Position numbers and translations under genes: made by a program. Shown here piece after piece: positions 50,759 through 58,464 of a stretch of DNA of 64,000 bases (the first letter of the stretch is position 1; the number at the start of each line of letters is the position of its first letter). The DNA is from Algibacter amylolyticus (GTDB taxonomy: Bacteria; Bacteroidota; Bacteroidia; Flavobacteriales; Flavobacteriaceae): the NCBI RefSeq assembly GCF_014202225.1, contig NZ_JACHGE010000001.1, positions 229,320-293,319 of the forward strand, written 5' to 3'. The notes under the pieces are model-generated. The model was not told the origin of the DNA. It did not search any database and saw only the letters and a program-made list of their open reading frames with translations.

Positions 50759-51892
50759 ATGAAAGCTATAATTTTAATACCCTTTATTATTTTAAACGTT
50801 TTTGGAGCTTTTGCGCAAATAAGCAATGTTCAAGAAGAATTTTTGTTACCTGCTAGTTTATCTGAATCTTCGGGTATTATCTATTTTAACAATAAATTAA
50901 TTACGCATAACGATTCTGGTGGCGAAAACAAGCTTTACGAAGTAGATGTTAATACCCAGCAAATTAGCAGAACGGTTACCATAAGTAACGCTACAAATAT
51001 AGACTGGGAAGATATAACCCAAGACGATACATCCATTTTTATTGGCGACATAGGTAATAACAACGGCAACCGAACCAATTTAAAAATTTATAAAATTAGT
51101 AAAGCAGATTATACCGCTTCTACAACGGTTACTGCCGAAATTATAGCATATAGCTATGCCGATCAAACCGATTTTACAGCAAACCCTAATAACAATATTT
51201 GGGATGCCGAAGCATTGGTATCTTACAACGCCGATAATTTAATGCTGTTTACAAAAAATTGGGTAGATGGCGTTACCAAGGCATATGTAATACCTAAGCT
51301 CCCGGGTTCGCATTCGGTAAGTCCACAAGCTACAACCTTAAATAGTAACGGCCTTATTACCGGAGGAACTTATAACGAAGCTACAGGAAAACTATATTTA
51401 GTAGGTTATACCGAAATATTACAGCCTTTTATTTGGGACTGCGAAGGTTTTAGCGCTGGAAGTGTTTTTTCAGGAACCAACACCCAAACACAGTTATCAA
51501 GCTTAGTTCAAGAACAGGCTGAGGCTATCACGTTTATAGATGAAAACAGTTATTATTTAACTTCGGAGTCTTTTTCTCAATCTTTTGGAGGTTTTACGTT
51601 TACAGACGATGCTAAACTCATTTCATTTTCAACTAACGACGAGGTGTTATCAAACACAAAAACTAAAACACCCAACATGCTGGCATTATACCCTAATCCA
51701 GCAACAAATGTTTTAAATCTTAAAAGTAGCGACGCTTTTTTGTCGGTCGAAATTTTCAACTCGCAATTCAAAAAACTTTATCAAGGGCAAGAAGCGGTAA
51801 TTAACGTAGCCGCATTTAGTCCAGGTCTTTATTTTGTAAAAGTGCAATTAAACACCAATTTGTTTGTGGTTAAAAAGTTTGTAAAACAATAG
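50759..51892 (+). CDS. Secreted protein with T9SS type A sorting domain
   Basis: A 377-residue protein starting at the ATG at 50759 (MKAIILIPFIILNVFGAFAQ, a signal peptide). The body contains a repetitive beta-propeller-like sequence (SESSGIIYFNNKLITHNDSGGENKLYEVD, IDWEDITQDDTSIFIGDIGNN), reminiscent of SdiA-regulated/esterase-like propellers, without enzyme motifs I trust. The tail (about 305-377) has LYPNPATNVLNLKS...SPGLYFVKVQLN...VKKFVKQ, the type A T9SS signal. It would be secreted or surface-attached. Its substrate is unknown. Confidence 0.85.
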   Translation: MKAIILIPFIILNVFGAFAQISNVQEEFLLPASLSESSGIIYFNNKLITHNDSGGENKLYEVDVNTQQISRTVTISNATNIDWEDITQDDTSIFIGDIGNNNGNRTNLKIYKISKADYTASTTVTAEIIAYSYADQTDFTANPNNNIWDAEALVSYNADNLMLFTKNWVDGVTKAYVIPKLPGSHSVSPQATTLNSNGLITGGTYNEATGKLYLVGYTEILQPFIWDCEGFSAGSVFSGTNTQTQLSSLVQEQAEAITFIDENSYYLTSESFSQSFGGFTFTDDAKLISFSTNDEVLSNTKTKTPNMLALYPNPATNVLNLKSSDAFLSVEIFNSQFKKLYQGQEAVINVAAFSPGLYFVKVQLNTNLFVVKKFVKQ

Positions 51893-51905
51893 GTAATTGC
51901 CTTGG

Positions 51906-51937
51906 TTGTGTTGTTTTAATACTTCATTGTATATTTG
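51906..51937 (+). promoter_or_regulatory. Promoter of the coiled-coil lipoprotein gene
   Basis: TATATTTG (51930-51937) fits TAnnTTTG; TTG at 51911-51913 or 51906-51908 gives 16 or 21 bases spacing. Both fit a Bacteroidota promoter. The ATG at 51963 is 25 bases downstream. Confidence 0.6.
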
Positions 51938-51962
51938 TGCCCAATTAATATATTTAAAAGTT

Positions 51963-52613
51963 ATGTTTAAAAAATCCCTTGCACTCCTTTTGGTGCTTTT
52001 TGTAATGAGTTCTTGTTGGAAAGATAAAAGTCCAGAAGATTTAATTCGTTTAAAAGACAAGTTTAAATCGCAAGTATCAACATTCGAGAGTAAAAAGGAA
52101 GTTGCTAATAAAAATGTAACTAAAGGGTTAACATCGTTAGGAGCCTTAAAAGCAGCTTTAGAAGATGCAAAAAACGAAGACAGAGAGTTTGCAAAAGTTT
52201 ATGGCGATTGGGAAAAAGTAAACAAACGCGTAAATAACTTAAACAAGGAGTATGAGGACTTAAAAACCAAAGCAGCAAACCTTTTTACTGCCATGGAAAC
52301 TCAAACCAATAGTTTAAGCGACCAAAAAAGCAGAACCACACTTTTAAAAGCCATAAACAAAGCAAAAACAAAGTATAACGGTACATTGGCAAATACTGCC
52401 GATGCTATTGGTAAACTACGACTTTTACATAACGATGCTGTCGAGGTTGTAAAAGCGCTTGAGGTTGCTGCGGCTTTAAATTCGTTCGATTCTATAAACG
52501 GACAAATGAAAAGCATTGAAGACCGTGTAGATGGTATTATGCAAGAGCTTAACGTAGCTGTTGTAGAAAGTAAAAAGCTTTACGAGAAAAAAATAACAGA
52601 ATTAGGCGAATAA
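51963..52613 (+). CDS. Coiled-coil lipoprotein, function unknown
   Basis: A 216-residue protein from the ATG at 51963 (MFKKSLALLLVLFVMSSCWK, lipobox with Cys18). The longer frame from 51897 is unlikely because it lies across the promoter. The mature part is highly charged and helical (about 30-210, SPEDLIRLKDKFKSQV..., VNNLNKEYEDLKTKAA..., ALEVAAALNSFDSINGQ), most likely a coiled coil in the periplasm. No family is recognised. It is followed four bases after its stop by dusB. Confidence 0.8.
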   Translation: MFKKSLALLLVLFVMSSCWKDKSPEDLIRLKDKFKSQVSTFESKKEVANKNVTKGLTSLGALKAALEDAKNEDREFAKVYGDWEKVNKRVNNLNKEYEDLKTKAANLFTAMETQTNSLSDQKSRTTLLKAINKAKTKYNGTLANTADAIGKLRLLHNDAVEVVKALEVAAALNSFDSINGQMKSIEDRVDGIMQELNVAVVESKKLYEKKITELGE

Positions 52614-52617
52614 TATT

Positions 52618-53613
52618 TTGGTAAAAATAGACAACATAGAACTTCCAGATTTTCCATTGCTTTTAGCGCCCATGGAAGATGTTAGCGACCCACCATTTCG
52701 TGCATTGTGCAAAGAGCAAGGTGCCGATGTGGTGTATACCGAGTTTGTATCTAGCGAAGGCTTAATACGTAACGCAGCAAAAAGCGTTATGAAACTCGAT
52801 ATTTACGAAAAAGAGCGTCCGGTAGGCATCCAAATTTTTGGAGCCAACCTAGATAGCATGTTGCAAACCATCGATATTGTTGCCGAGTCTAAACCAGATA
52901 TTATCGATATTAATTTTGGCTGTCCCGTTAAAAAGGTAGTAAGTAAAGGCGCAGGCGCGGGCATTTTAAAAGATGTCTGTTTAATGGAGCAACTAACTGC
53001 CGAAATGGTAAAACGTACCAACATTCCAATAACCGTAAAAACCCGGTTAGGTTGGGACGATAACTCTATACGCATTGTCGAAGTTGCAGAGCGCTTGCAA
53101 GATGTAGGCTGTAAAGCCATAGCCATACATGGCAGGACGCGTGCACAAATGTATAAAGGCGATGCCAACTGGAAACCCATAGCACAAGTAAAAAACAATC
53201 CACGCATGCACATTCCAGTGTTTGGAAATGGCGATGTTACAAGTCCGGAGCGCGCCATGGAAATGCGAGACGATTACGGGTTAGATGGCTGTATGATTGG
53301 GAGAGCAACTATTGGAAACCCTTGGTTTTTTAAGCAAGTAAAACACTTTTTTAAAACAGGCGAGCATTTAGCACCCATTTCATTAGAAGAACGCGTAGAG
53401 GCGGCTCGTCGACATTTGCAAATGTCTATCGACTGGAAAGGCGAAGTTTTAGGCGTTTTCGAAACCCGACGCCACTACACCAACTACTTTAAAGGCATAC
53501 CACATTTTAAGGAATACCGCATGAAAATGGTAACTTCCGATCATTCCGAAGATGTTTTTGCAGCCTTCGATGAGGTTCTAGAAAAATTTGCAGGCCACCA
53601 ATTTACGGAGTAG
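52618..53613 (+). CDS. dusB: tRNA-dihydrouridine synthase B
   Basis: A 331-residue FMN-dependent enzyme reducing uridine to dihydrouridine in tRNA. The TIM barrel carries LLAPMEDVSDPPFRALCKEQGAD, the catalytic Cys102 in INFGCPVKKVVSKGAGAGIL, KTRLGWDD, and GNGDVTSPERA; the C-terminal helical domain ends in the usual way. TTG is the first codon (52618), 4 bases after the preceding stop; no better start is visible, as the next ATG falls inside the LLAPMED motif. Confidence 0.93.
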   Translation: MVKIDNIELPDFPLLLAPMEDVSDPPFRALCKEQGADVVYTEFVSSEGLIRNAAKSVMKLDIYEKERPVGIQIFGANLDSMLQTIDIVAESKPDIIDINFGCPVKKVVSKGAGAGILKDVCLMEQLTAEMVKRTNIPITVKTRLGWDDNSIRIVEVAERLQDVGCKAIAIHGRTRAQMYKGDANWKPIAQVKNNPRMHIPVFGNGDVTSPERAMEMRDDYGLDGCMIGRATIGNPWFFKQVKHFFKTGEHLAPISLEERVEAARRHLQMSIDWKGEVLGVFETRRHYTNYFKGIPHFKEYRMKMVTSDHSEDVFAAFDEVLEKFAGHQFTE

Positions 53614-53644
53614 TTTGTTTCTATTTATAGCAAATGGCAAGCCA

Positions 53645-53720
53645 CCGCGCTATACCTGCCTGCCGGCAGGCAGGTCTTTTTTGCCATTTATGACAGCAAA
53701 AAAAGGATGCCGCTACTATC
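53645..53720. repeat. Degenerate repeat, copy F, with a perfect 20 bp palindrome
   Basis: Its centre (TTTTTTGCCATTTATGACAGC, next AAAAAAAGGATGCC) matches the middle of copy C, but both ends are altered (left GCGCTATACC, right ACTATCGC). It contains CCTGCCTGCC followed by GGCAGGCAGG at 53655-53674, a perfect palindrome in which copy C has only CAGGGCAGGCGG. It follows dusB on the 3' side and lies before the convergent SDR gene. Confidence 0.6.
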
Positions 53721-53749
53721 GCTTTTGCACCAATCTGCTAAAGTAGTTT

Positions 53750-54484
53750 TTAAACCAAAGCGCCGTTTGCACCAATAACCTGTCCAGAAATCCATTTCGA
53801 TTCATCACTGGCTAAAAACACAACCACATTAGCAATATCAATAGGTTTTGCAAGCCTATTAAAAGCATTCATGCTACTTAGCCTATCAATAAATTCATCC
53901 GATTTCCCTTTTAAAAACAATTCCGTTTCTGTAGCGCCCGGAGCAATAGCATTTACCGAAATACCACGGCCAATTTCCTTAGAGAATACACGTGTCATTT
54001 GCTCCACAGCAGCTTTAGTTGCAGAGTAAATACCATACGTAGGAAACATTAATTTTGTAGTACTCGACGAGACATTTATAATATTCCCGTTATCTGCCAA
54101 TTTACTATCAGCCTCTTGTAAGGCATTAAAAACACCACGTACATTTACATCAAATTGGTTTGTAAAATCGTCTTGAGAACTATCTTTAATTAATTTAGAT
54201 ATCATTATGCCAGCATTATTAACCAATACATCAACCTTTCCATAGGTTTCAATAGCTTTATCAAATAAATGAGTAACATCTGCCTTAATACTAACATCTG
54301 CTTTAATGGCAACAGCTGTACCACCATTTTTTATTATGGTATTTACGGTGTTTTGGGCTTCGGTATCACTATCAGAATAGTTAACTATTACCTTAGCTCC
54401 GTTTTTCGCTAATTGAATAGCAATCTCTTTACCAATACCTTTCGATGCTCCTGTAACAATAATTGCTTTATTATTTAAGCTCAT
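53750..54484 (-). CDS. Short-chain dehydrogenase/reductase (FabG-like SDR)
   Basis: A 244-residue classical SDR. Cofactor motif TGASKGIG (11-18), NNAG (89-92), and the catalytic residues Ser about 140 (NVSSS), Y153 and K157 (YSATKAAVE) are all present. NAD(P)H binding near 34-38 (VNYSDSD) is compatible with NADPH. It is a general oxidoreductase related to 3-oxoacyl-ACP reductase; it has no fatty-acid genes beside it, so the substrate is open. Convergent with dusB, with copy F of the repeat between them. Confidence 0.9.
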   Translation of the reverse strand: MSLNNKAIIVTGASKGIGKEIAIQLAKNGAKVIVNYSDSDTEAQNTVNTIIKNGGTAVAIKADVSIKADVTHLFDKAIETYGKVDVLVNNAGIMISKLIKDSSQDDFTNQFDVNVRGVFNALQEADSKLADNGNIINVSSSTTKLMFPTYGIYSATKAAVEQMTRVFSKEIGRGISVNAIAPGATETELFLKGKSDEFIDRLSSMNAFNRLAKPIDIANVVVFLASDESKWISGQVIGANGALV

Positions 54485-54643
54485 AAGTTTTTGTGTTTGA
54501 GGTTGAAAATATCATTTTGGTTTCGTGTATTTAAATTATAAAAAAAACACCAAACACAATACTTTTTTAGTTGATTTAACTCTTTTTTAATAGTATGATT
54601 AAAGCTATTAGAGATTATAGGAAGACTCGTGTAAGTTTAGCTA

Positions 54644-55849
54644 TTAAAAACCCTTAACAAGGCTTTTTGTTATTCGCGCAGATGCAATTTTTGAGGCTAC
54701 CACACCTAAAACAGAAATGGTTAGAAACACTAAAATAATGTTTTCAAACTTTATGGTAACAGGGTAAGCTAGGGTTGGGGTAATCATAACTAAACTAAAT
54801 GCTTTTTGTAAACCAGTAATTATAAGCGCTAAAATTAAACCAATTATACCACCTACAATACTCATTAAACTACCTTGATAAAAGAATATTTTCTTAATAT
54901 CTTTAACTGTGGCGCCTATGTTAAACAAGGTGTTTAAGCTCCGTTTTTTGTCCAGCATCATCATAATTAAGGACCCAATTACGTTAAAAAAGGCAATTAT
55001 CAATACAAGTGTAAAAATGAGGTAAACGGCTAAATTTTCGGTGTTTAACATTTTATATAAGGCGTCGTTTAATTGGGCTCTGTTTTTTAAAATAACTTTG
55101 TCGCCTAAAATTGCTTTTATGTTTGCTTTGGCTTGGGTTTCATCTACACCATTGTTTAGCTTAAACTCTAATGCTGTAAATTGATTGGGTTTATAATTTA
55201 GTAAGTTTCTAGCTAAATCTATTGGCGCATAAACGTAAGCGTCGTTTAACTGTTCGTTAATATTAAACACACCCACGCTAATAGCTTTTACGGTATTAAA
55301 TGCATTTTTGGTAGGTGTTATTTGCGATTTTCCGGGTTTAGGAACATAAACCGAAATTGGTTTGCTAAAATCTAAAACTCCTAATGATAAACTGTTTGAA
55401 ATGCCCCAGCCCAAAACAAGCTGATTCGATTTTTGCTCAAACCAACTGCCATGATCCAACGTCGAATCGATAGCCACAACGTGTTGAAAATGTTCATCGA
55501 CACCTTTAATAACAGCAAAGCTATTTTTATCATCGACCGCTAAAAAAACGCGTTCTTCTATAATTTTCGAGTAGCTGGCAATATCTCTTAAAGCGTCGAG
55601 TTTTAGGGTTTCTTCTTCTGTTAAAACAAATGATTTTCCTAGTGTGGTTTCAGCTTTTAAATCTGGATCCACTTGGCTAGTAAATTGTAGTGTAAAATCT
55701 TTTAAGCCTGCAAATCCGGAAAGCACAACAAATAACGATGCCGACCCCAAAATAACGCCAATAATAGCAATATAAGTTATAAAGTTTATAGCGTTGTTAG
55801 AACTCTTAGAGCGGAGGTAGCGTTTTGCTATGTACAGAGAAACATTCAT
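54644..55849 (-). CDS. ABC transporter permease of the FtsX/LolC-LolE type
   Basis: A 401-residue inner-membrane protein with four helices, one at about 22-45 (FITYIAIIGVILGSASLFVVLSGFAGLKDF) and three near the C-terminus (about 270-395), and a large periplasmic MacB-like domain between. The layout corresponds to LolC/LolE, which pull lipoproteins from the inner membrane, or other MacB-type permeases. No partner ATPase is in this window. It is 71 bases behind rbfA and is probably cotranscribed. Confidence 0.88.
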   Translation of the reverse strand: MNVSLYIAKRYLRSKSSNNAINFITYIAIIGVILGSASLFVVLSGFAGLKDFTLQFTSQVDPDLKAETTLGKSFVLTEEETLKLDALRDIASYSKIIEERVFLAVDDKNSFAVIKGVDEHFQHVVAIDSTLDHGSWFEQKSNQLVLGWGISNSLSLGVLDFSKPISVYVPKPGKSQITPTKNAFNTVKAISVGVFNINEQLNDAYVYAPIDLARNLLNYKPNQFTALEFKLNNGVDETQAKANIKAILGDKVILKNRAQLNDALYKMLNTENLAVYLIFTLVLIIAFFNVIGSLIMMMLDKKRSLNTLFNIGATVKDIKKIFFYQGSLMSIVGGIIGLILALIITGLQKAFSLVMITPTLAYPVTIKFENIILVFLTISVLGVVASKIASARITKSLVKGF

Positions 55850-55920
55850 AATTGTAATATTATGAATTTATAATTACAAAATGAATGTTAAAACAAACCA
55901 TTAAAAAGGTAATGTAAGAC

Positions 55921-56325
55921 TTAATGTTTTTTTCTTTTATCTAATATAGAAGGATCCTTTATTGGGTTTTCTTTTCCTTTTAAAGATTTTTCTATTTGGT
56001 CTATATATTCTAAAGAGTCGTCAATAAAAAATTCTAAATTAGGCATACGGCGCAGTTGGTGTCTGGTACGTTGCGCTAACTCATGACGAATTGCAGGTGT
56101 GTTAAACTTAATACCTTCTAGTAATTCTTTAGCTTTATTATTAGGGAAAATGCTTAAATAAACTTTTGCAACGCCCAAATCTACAGTAACTTTTACTTTA
56201 GAAACAGATATTAAAACACCACGCATACCGCCTTCTGTGGCAGCTCTTTGTAATACATCAACTAAGTCGGTTTGTAATACAGATCCTATTTTCTTTTGTC
56301 TTTGACTTTCTTCTATGTCGCTCAT
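55921..56325 (-). CDS. rbfA: Ribosome-binding factor A
   Basis: A 134-residue KH-type ribosome-maturation protein for the 30S subunit and 16S rRNA 5' end. Core segments SQRQKKIGSVLQTDLVDVLQR, VSVSKVKVTVDLGVAKVYLSIFPN and RHELAQRTRHQLRRMPNLEFFIDDSLEY are family-typical. Upstream gene of the FtsX-type permease. A -7 box lies 30 bases ahead of the ATG. Confidence 0.95.
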   Translation of the reverse strand: MSDIEESQRQKKIGSVLQTDLVDVLQRAATEGGMRGVLISVSKVKVTVDLGVAKVYLSIFPNNKAKELLEGIKFNTPAIRHELAQRTRHQLRRMPNLEFFIDDSLEYIDQIEKSLKGKENPIKDPSILDKRKKH

Positions 56326-56354
56326 TATTTAATACCCATTAAAGGTTTAGATTG

Positions 56355-56362
56355 CAAAAATA
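56355..56362 (-). promoter_or_regulatory. Candidate -7 box (TATTTTTG) for rbfA
   Basis: Minus-strand TATTTTTG matches TAnnTTTG, 30 bases ahead of the rbfA start. No clear -33 TTG. Confidence 0.4.
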
Positions 56363-56487
56363 ACGGTTATTTAAAGATTATGTTACTTTTAGTGCGCTAT
56401 TTTCGTATTTTGATATGGATTTTAGTTTGAATTTAGAGATTTCCCTTTTTAAAGTGAATGACAAAAAGACTGTTTTTAAAAGGTTTT

Positions 56488-56503
56488 CGCCTTCGCGGAA
56501 ATG
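56488..56503. repeat. GC-rich near-palindrome CGCCTTCGCGGAAATG before the epimerase gene
   Basis: Related to the elements at 8222 and 49278 (shared core TTCGCGGAA). It lies 18 bases before the chosen epimerase start. Confidence 0.5.
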
Positions 56504-56520
56504 AAGAAAATCAATTAACG

Positions 56521-56925
56521 ATGAATAAAATAGAACATATAGGAATAGCCGTAAAAAACCTTAAAGATTCGAATGATTTGTTTTCGAAACTATTTGGAAA
56601 AGCTCATTATAAAACCGAAGAAGTAAAAAGTGAAGGTGTAAACACATCTTTTTTTAAGGTTGGCGAAAATAAAATTGAATTATTAGAGGCTACTAAAAAA
56701 GACAGCCCTATTGCAAAATTTATAGAAAAAAAAGGCGAAGGCATCCATCATATTGCTTTCGATGTTGATGATATAGTGTCTGAGATTAAGCGACTTAAAG
56801 CAGAGGGTTTTATTGTATTAAACGAAACACCAAAGCGTGGTGCCGATAATAAGTTGGTTGCTTTTTTGCATCCAAAAACAGCAAACGGGGTGTTAATTGA
56901 ATTGTGTCAAGAGATAAAGCAATAA
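56521..56925 (+). CDS. Methylmalonyl-CoA epimerase
   Basis: A 134-residue vicinal-oxygen-chelate enzyme converting (S)- to (R)-methylmalonyl-CoA in propionate or branched-chain breakdown. The metal-ligand histidine in KIEHIGIAV, the second in EGIHHIAFDVDD and the Glu in NGVLIELCQ are in place. The start at 56521 gives the normal length; the open frame from 56458 adds 21 residues across the GC-rich near-palindrome and is unlikely. It has no mutase gene in the window. Confidence 0.92.
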   Translation: MNKIEHIGIAVKNLKDSNDLFSKLFGKAHYKTEEVKSEGVNTSFFKVGENKIELLEATKKDSPIAKFIEKKGEGIHHIAFDVDDIVSEIKRLKAEGFIVLNETPKRGADNKLVAFLHPKTANGVLIELCQEIKQ

Positions 56926-56931
56926 TTTTTC

Positions 56932-56962
56932 TTGCTAACAATTAAAATAAGTAGTAATATTG
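56932..56962 (+). promoter_or_regulatory. Promoter of tRNA-CAT
   Basis: TTG (56932-56934), then 20 bases, then TAATATTG (56955-56962), one base off TAnnTTTG. The tRNA begins 13 bases later, fitting a tRNA promoter. Confidence 0.6.
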
Positions 56963-56974
56963 CACTCCAATTTC

Positions 56975-57048
56975 GGTCCTATAGCTCAGTTGGTTAGAGC
57001 ACCTGACTCATAATCAGGTGGTCCATGGTTCGAGTCCATGTGGGACCA
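56975..57048 (+). tRNA. tRNA with CAT anticodon (Met or lysidine-modified Ile2)
   Basis: A 74-base cloverleaf: acceptor GGTCCTA paired to TGGGACC, D-arm GCTCAGTTGGTTAGAGC, anticodon stem CCTGA/TCAGG with loop CTCATAA (anticodon CAT at 57009-57011), and T-arm GGTTCGAGTCC. No CCA is encoded. The CAT anticodon may be elongator Met or Ile2 (AUA) with a lysidine; sequence by eye does not settle it. Confidence 0.95.
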
Positions 57049-57060
57049 CTTAGAAATTGT

Positions 57061-57092
57061 AAAGCCTTTCATGTATTTGAAAGGCTTTTTTT
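57061..57092 (+). terminator. Terminator of tRNA-CAT
   Basis: AAAGCCTTTCA pairs with TGAAAGGCTTT (11 bp) with a 6-base loop, followed by a T-run, 12 bases past the tRNA. Confidence 0.85.
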
Positions 57093-57548
57093 GTATTACT
57101 TGTAAACATTAAGTTTTCTCTGCTTTAGATAGGCTTTATTTTTTTATCTACGGTTTCATCATTTTCCATATCCTTCTTATTATATAATTTATCTGTTAAT
57201 GCTTTTCATCTTTTATCAATAGAGCGGTCGTTTAAAATATTTCTACTTTTTAAGCGTTAAAAATAGTAGTGAAACAGTTTAGTCGGACTATCATGTTGTT
57301 TTTGGCGTACCAAAATGTAAAGAGCATCATCCTATATGTAATGTTTTAATTAGTAAGGGTGTAATATTCTTTTTGGTTTACGTTAAAATACATATATTTA
57401 CGCTGTAAATAAAAAGTGAGAGAAACTATTTATTTAATATGTTTTCGATGTTCTTACAGAATGTTAATGAAAAGACTGAGAAAATAAGCATTTCATCGAT
57501 GTTTTTGGTGTTTTCATGGATGTTTTTAAGTCAATTCAAAGAAATATA
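57093..57548. other. About 450 bp intergenic region with a 21 bp tandem repeat
   Basis: I see no gene with credible start and family pattern. Near its right end are two copies of TTTCAT(C/G)GATGTTTTT (57491-57506 and 57512-57527), offset by 21 bases, and a partial third (TTTTCGATGTTCTTA near 57442). They sit close before the PID-CTERM-like gene's promoter and may be an operator. Confidence 0.45.
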
Positions 57549-57579
57549 TTTTGCTAGCTCGCTTTTTTTTATACATTTG
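57549..57579 (+). promoter_or_regulatory. Bacteroidota promoter (TTTTG-N18-TACATTTG) of the PID-CTERM-like gene
   Basis: TTTTG at 57549-57553 and TACATTTG at 57572-57579 are separated by 18 bases: a complete -33/-7 pair. Transcription would start near 57585-57587, at or beside the ATG, so the mRNA could be almost leaderless. The promoter also overlaps the first codons of the longer open frame and so fixes the ATG at 57587. Confidence 0.7.
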
Positions 57580-57586
57580 CAACCCA

Positions 57587-57793
57587 ATGATAATACAAAA
57601 TAAAAGAATTTTTGCCTCAATCTTATTTGTATTAATAAGTTTTGTCTGTGCAGCTCAGTCCGTTCCAGCGCCTCCTGTTCCAGGACCGCCACCACCACCA
57701 GGTCTTCCTATTGACGGAGGAATCTTAGTAGGTGTTGTTTTTGCCATGATATATGGTGGTAAAAAGCTTTTGTCTTCAAACAAACATGGCTAA
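57587..57793 (+). CDS. PID-CTERM-like small surface protein
   Basis: A 68-residue protein with signal peptide (about 1-21, ending CAAQ), a proline run (VPAPPVPGPPPPPG) and a short C-terminal LPIDGG motif leading into a single hydrophobic helix (ILVGVVFAMIYGG) and a basic end (KKLLSSNKHG). The proline/PID/helix/basic order is that of the PID-CTERM sorting tail of Bacteroidota proteins. Here almost nothing else is left, as is usual for these small family members. Role unknown. The ATG at 57587 follows directly from the promoter. Confidence 0.8.
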   Translation: MIIQNKRIFASILFVLISFVCAAQSVPAPPVPGPPPPPGLPIDGGILVGVVFAMIYGGKKLLSSNKHG

Positions 57794-57797
57794 CAAA

Positions 57798-58388
57798 CTA
57801 TTTGTTTAAGTTAACAAGTTTTGCAACGTATTTCCCTAAAACATCAAACTCTAAATTTACAAGTGTGCCAATTTTAAAAGTGTTAAAATTTGTGTGATTA
57901 TAAGTGAATGGTATAATAGCTACGCTAAAGGTATCTTTTTTAGAGTTTACTACCGTTAAACTTGTACCGTTAACTGTTATCGATCCTTTTTCAATAGTAA
58001 TATTGTTCAACGTACTATCATATTTAAATGTAAATACCCAACTGCCGTTTTCTTCTTTAATATCTATACATTCGGCTGTTTGGTCTACATGGCCTTGCAC
58101 TATATGACCATCTAATCTATCGCCAAGTTTCATGGCGCGTTCAAGGTTTACTTTATCATTTACTTTAAGTGTTCCAATACTTGTTTTGTCAAGCGTTTCT
58201 TTTATTGCCGTTACTGTGTATTCGTCGTTATTTGTTTTAACTACGGTTAAGCAAACGCCGTTATGTGCTACACTTTGGTCTATTTTAAGTTCAGGAGTAA
58301 TGGTGCTTTTAATAGTTATATGAAGGTTTTCTAATTCGGTTTTCAAATCTGAAACCACACCAATATTTTCAATAATTCCCGTAAACAT
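57798..58388 (-). CDS. ribE: Riboflavin synthase, alpha subunit
   Basis: A 196-residue enzyme that dismutates two 6,7-dimethyl-8-ribityllumazines to riboflavin. Two lumazine-binding repeats are visible: 1 to about 96 (MFTGIIENIGVV, GVCLTVV) and about 97-190 (DGHIVQGHVDQTA, GSITVNGTSLTVV). The stop codon is four bases from that of the PID-CTERM-like gene, and the start is divergent from pdxA. Confidence 0.96.
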   Translation of the reverse strand: MFTGIIENIGVVSDLKTELENLHITIKSTITPELKIDQSVAHNGVCLTVVKTNNDEYTVTAIKETLDKTSIGTLKVNDKVNLERAMKLGDRLDGHIVQGHVDQTAECIDIKEENGSWVFTFKYDSTLNNITIEKGSITVNGTSLTVVNSKKDTFSVAIIPFTYNHTNFNTFKIGTLVNLEFDVLGKYVAKLVNLNK

Positions 58389-58464
58389 AGTATTGTTTGT
58401 TTATTTGGTTAAATTTGCGCTAGTATAAGAGTTTCAAAATTACGAACAAAAGTTGTCATTTCTA

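Noticed and set aside
52803-53258. A 151-codon open frame on the minus strand inside dusB
   Set aside because: It is antisense to a well-supported gene with catalytic motifs, and its translation has no family pattern.
57093-57548. Degraded transposase gene behind the tRNA
   Set aside because: tRNA-flanking regions often hold mobile elements, but I could not reconstruct any transposase-like protein stretch or terminal repeats there.
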